Position numbers and translations under genes: made by a program
NCBI RefSeq assembly: GCF_002165625.1
Contig: NZ_NGNS01000006.1
Span: forward strand, 62,001-126,000
Direction: 5' to 3'
Origin: Neiella marina
GTDB lineage: Bacteria > Pseudomonadota > Gammaproteobacteria > Enterobacterales > Neiellaceae
Length of the DNA: 64,000 nucleotides
In this document: positions 62,169 to 64,000 of the stretch, piece after piece
How the letters are laid out: every line of letters begins with the position of its first letter
Numbering within the stretch: the first letter of the stretch is position 1
Notes under the pieces: model-generated
The model's input: the letters and a program-made list of their open reading frames with translations, nothing else
The model's database searches: none
Told to the model about the DNA's origin: nothing

Positions 62169-62202
62169 AAAAAAGCAAAAACCCCGCCAGAGCGAGGTTT
62201 TT
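62169..62202 (-). terminator. Second eno-type terminator
   Basis: AAAAACCCCGC (62177-62187) pairs with GCGAGGTTTTT (62192-62202) with a G-U on the minus-strand RNA, and a T-run (GCTTTTTTAG) follows in that direction. The stem resembles the terminator directly after eno, as expected if it belonged to the duplicated eno end. Confidence 0.8.
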
Positions 62203-62295
62203 AATGAGCTAAATCAGCTAAATAATTTGTTTGGATTGAACTCAGAAGTGTTCAGGACAAGACCGAAACGCGCAGTTTGCTATTGCAAATACTTC

Positions 62296-62375
62296 GCGCA
62301 TCCATGCGCTTCGCCCTCTGGGCCAGCTAAAGCTGTTCAAATTCGTTCCAGACGAATTTGTGAGCATTTCCAACG
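62296..62375. repeat. 80-nt four-hairpin repeat, copy 2
   Basis: The better-preserved copy, with all four stems perfect: GCGCAT/ATGCGC (62296-62309), GCCC/GGGC (62313-62323), CAGCT/AGCTG (62324-62335) and CAAATTCGT/ACGAATTTG (62338-62360). Same orientation as copy 1, 224 bp apart. Confidence 0.85.
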
Positions 62376-62410
62376 AAGTCATGGGCTCTTCTGAGGAGTA
62401 ATCCAATAAA

Positions 62411-62532
62411 TTATTGACCTTTAACTTCTTTCAGACCGTTGTACGGTGCTTTTTCGCCCAAAGCTTCTTCGATACGGATCAGCTGGTTGCCCGTAGTTAG
62501 ATATGAGCAGCAACACGGTCAGAACGGCTCAT
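62411..62532 (-). pseudogene. Degraded 3' fragment of an enolase gene
   Basis: Positions 62411-62489, read on the minus strand, encode the last 25 residues of enolase plus stop (…[20 protein letters not shown]…). They differ from the intact eno tail by one residue (Glu for Ser) and several silent changes. A block without similarity (about 62490-62508) then breaks the frame. A further 24 bp (62509-62532) matches intact eno exactly. Only the 3' end survives, directly downstream of eno in the same orientation. Confidence 0.88.
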
Positions 62533-62548
62533 TGAGTTTTCTCAGGGT

Positions 62549-62577
62549 AAAAAAAATCCCCGCCGAAGCGAGGATTT
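62549..62577 (-). terminator. Rho-independent terminator of eno
   Basis: AAATCCCCGC (62554-62563), loop CGAA, GCGAGGATTT (62568-62577), one G-U on the minus-strand RNA, then a run of eight T on that strand; 30 bp after the eno stop. Confidence 0.9.
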
Positions 62578-62606
62578 ATCAACAAGCTAAAAGCTTAAAG
62601 CGTCAA

Positions 62607-63914
<1,308 letters not shown>

Positions 63915-64000
63915 TCATATCCATTTATTTACGTGTGAAATGAAAGCCGCTGAACTACTTACTCAACGGCCCTGAATTCGGCGTTTAAAGTTTAGTTGGC

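Larger units (their letters stand above)
61912..62606. other. Expanded eno-ftsB spacer with repeats and gene remnant
   Basis: A 695-bp non-coding spacer where relatives usually have a short gap. From eno towards ftsB it holds: a terminator (62549-62577), a degraded eno 3' end (62411-62532), an 80-nt hairpin repeat (62296-62375), a second similar terminator (62169-62202), and a second copy of the 80-nt repeat (62072-62151). The stretch 61912-62071 should contain the promoter for ftsB. Confidence 0.75.

Noticed and set aside
61912-62606. CRISPR array in the eno-ftsB spacer
   Set aside because: There are only two repeats of 80 nt with different internal distances and no spacer pattern or cas genes.

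Overview
The window is chromosomal DNA from a free-living, probably marine, gammaproteobacterium of the Alteromonadales type. The evidence is the conserved block rpoS-nlpD-yqaA/DedA-pcm-surE-truD-ispF-ispD-ftsB-eno (55.5-63.9 kb, minus strand), three large TonB-dependent receptors, the gpt-frsA pairing and the moderate GC content. This is inference from gene order and protein families, not from a marker search. I see no rRNA, tRNA, CRISPR array, insertion sequence or phage gene.

Layout. 0.1-9.6 kb: scavenging of nucleosides and N-heterocycles. It holds a CNT nucleoside transporter, a TonB receptor, an Lrp-type regulator, and a divergent TonB receptor / NCS1 permease / S-methyl-thiohydantoin-desulfurase-like (DUF917) series. 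9.8-13.2 kb: a ferredoxin, a fluoride channel, a DUF3313-like secreted protein and malic enzyme. 13.4-16.4 kb: a third TonB receptor behind a CRP-like palindrome. 16.4-24.8 kb: a cyclic-nucleotide-domain histidine kinase with a stand-alone receiver, an aldo/keto reductase, a Tat-exported M15-like protein, a TetR regulator, proBA and an EAL protein. 24.9-28.0 kb: a purine salvage operon (NCS2 permease, gpt, frsA). 28.3-34.3 kb: a BASS transporter, pepD, dinB, a CNNM/CBS protein, a rhodanese and a small cytochrome c.

34.6-41.8 kb is the most distinctive part. A 901-residue cytoplasmic protein is built of two consecutive GH14 (beta-amylase-type) modules, and both keep the two catalytic glutamates. 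A terminator separates it from a tightly coupled operon of a GPH sugar symporter, a GH94 phosphorylase resembling cellobionic acid phosphorylase, and gluconokinase. This reads as an import, phosphorolysis and gluconate phosphorylation route for aldonic disaccharides such as cellobionate, with a LacI-type palindrome at its promoter.

41.8-55.4 kb: MscS channel, SpoU methyltransferase, LysR/aldo-keto reductase divergent pair, MDR reductase, GlcG-like protein with an M14 carboxypeptidase, a periplasmic-binding-fold protein, a FUSC membrane protein, a Na/Pi cotransporter, an OFA-type MFS transporter and a GcvR-like ACT protein. 55.5-63.9 kb: the stress/isoprenoid/division housekeeping cluster. Between ftsB and eno, a 695-bp spacer carries a degraded second copy of the eno 3' end, two similar terminators, and two copies of an 80-nt repeat made of four successive hairpins.
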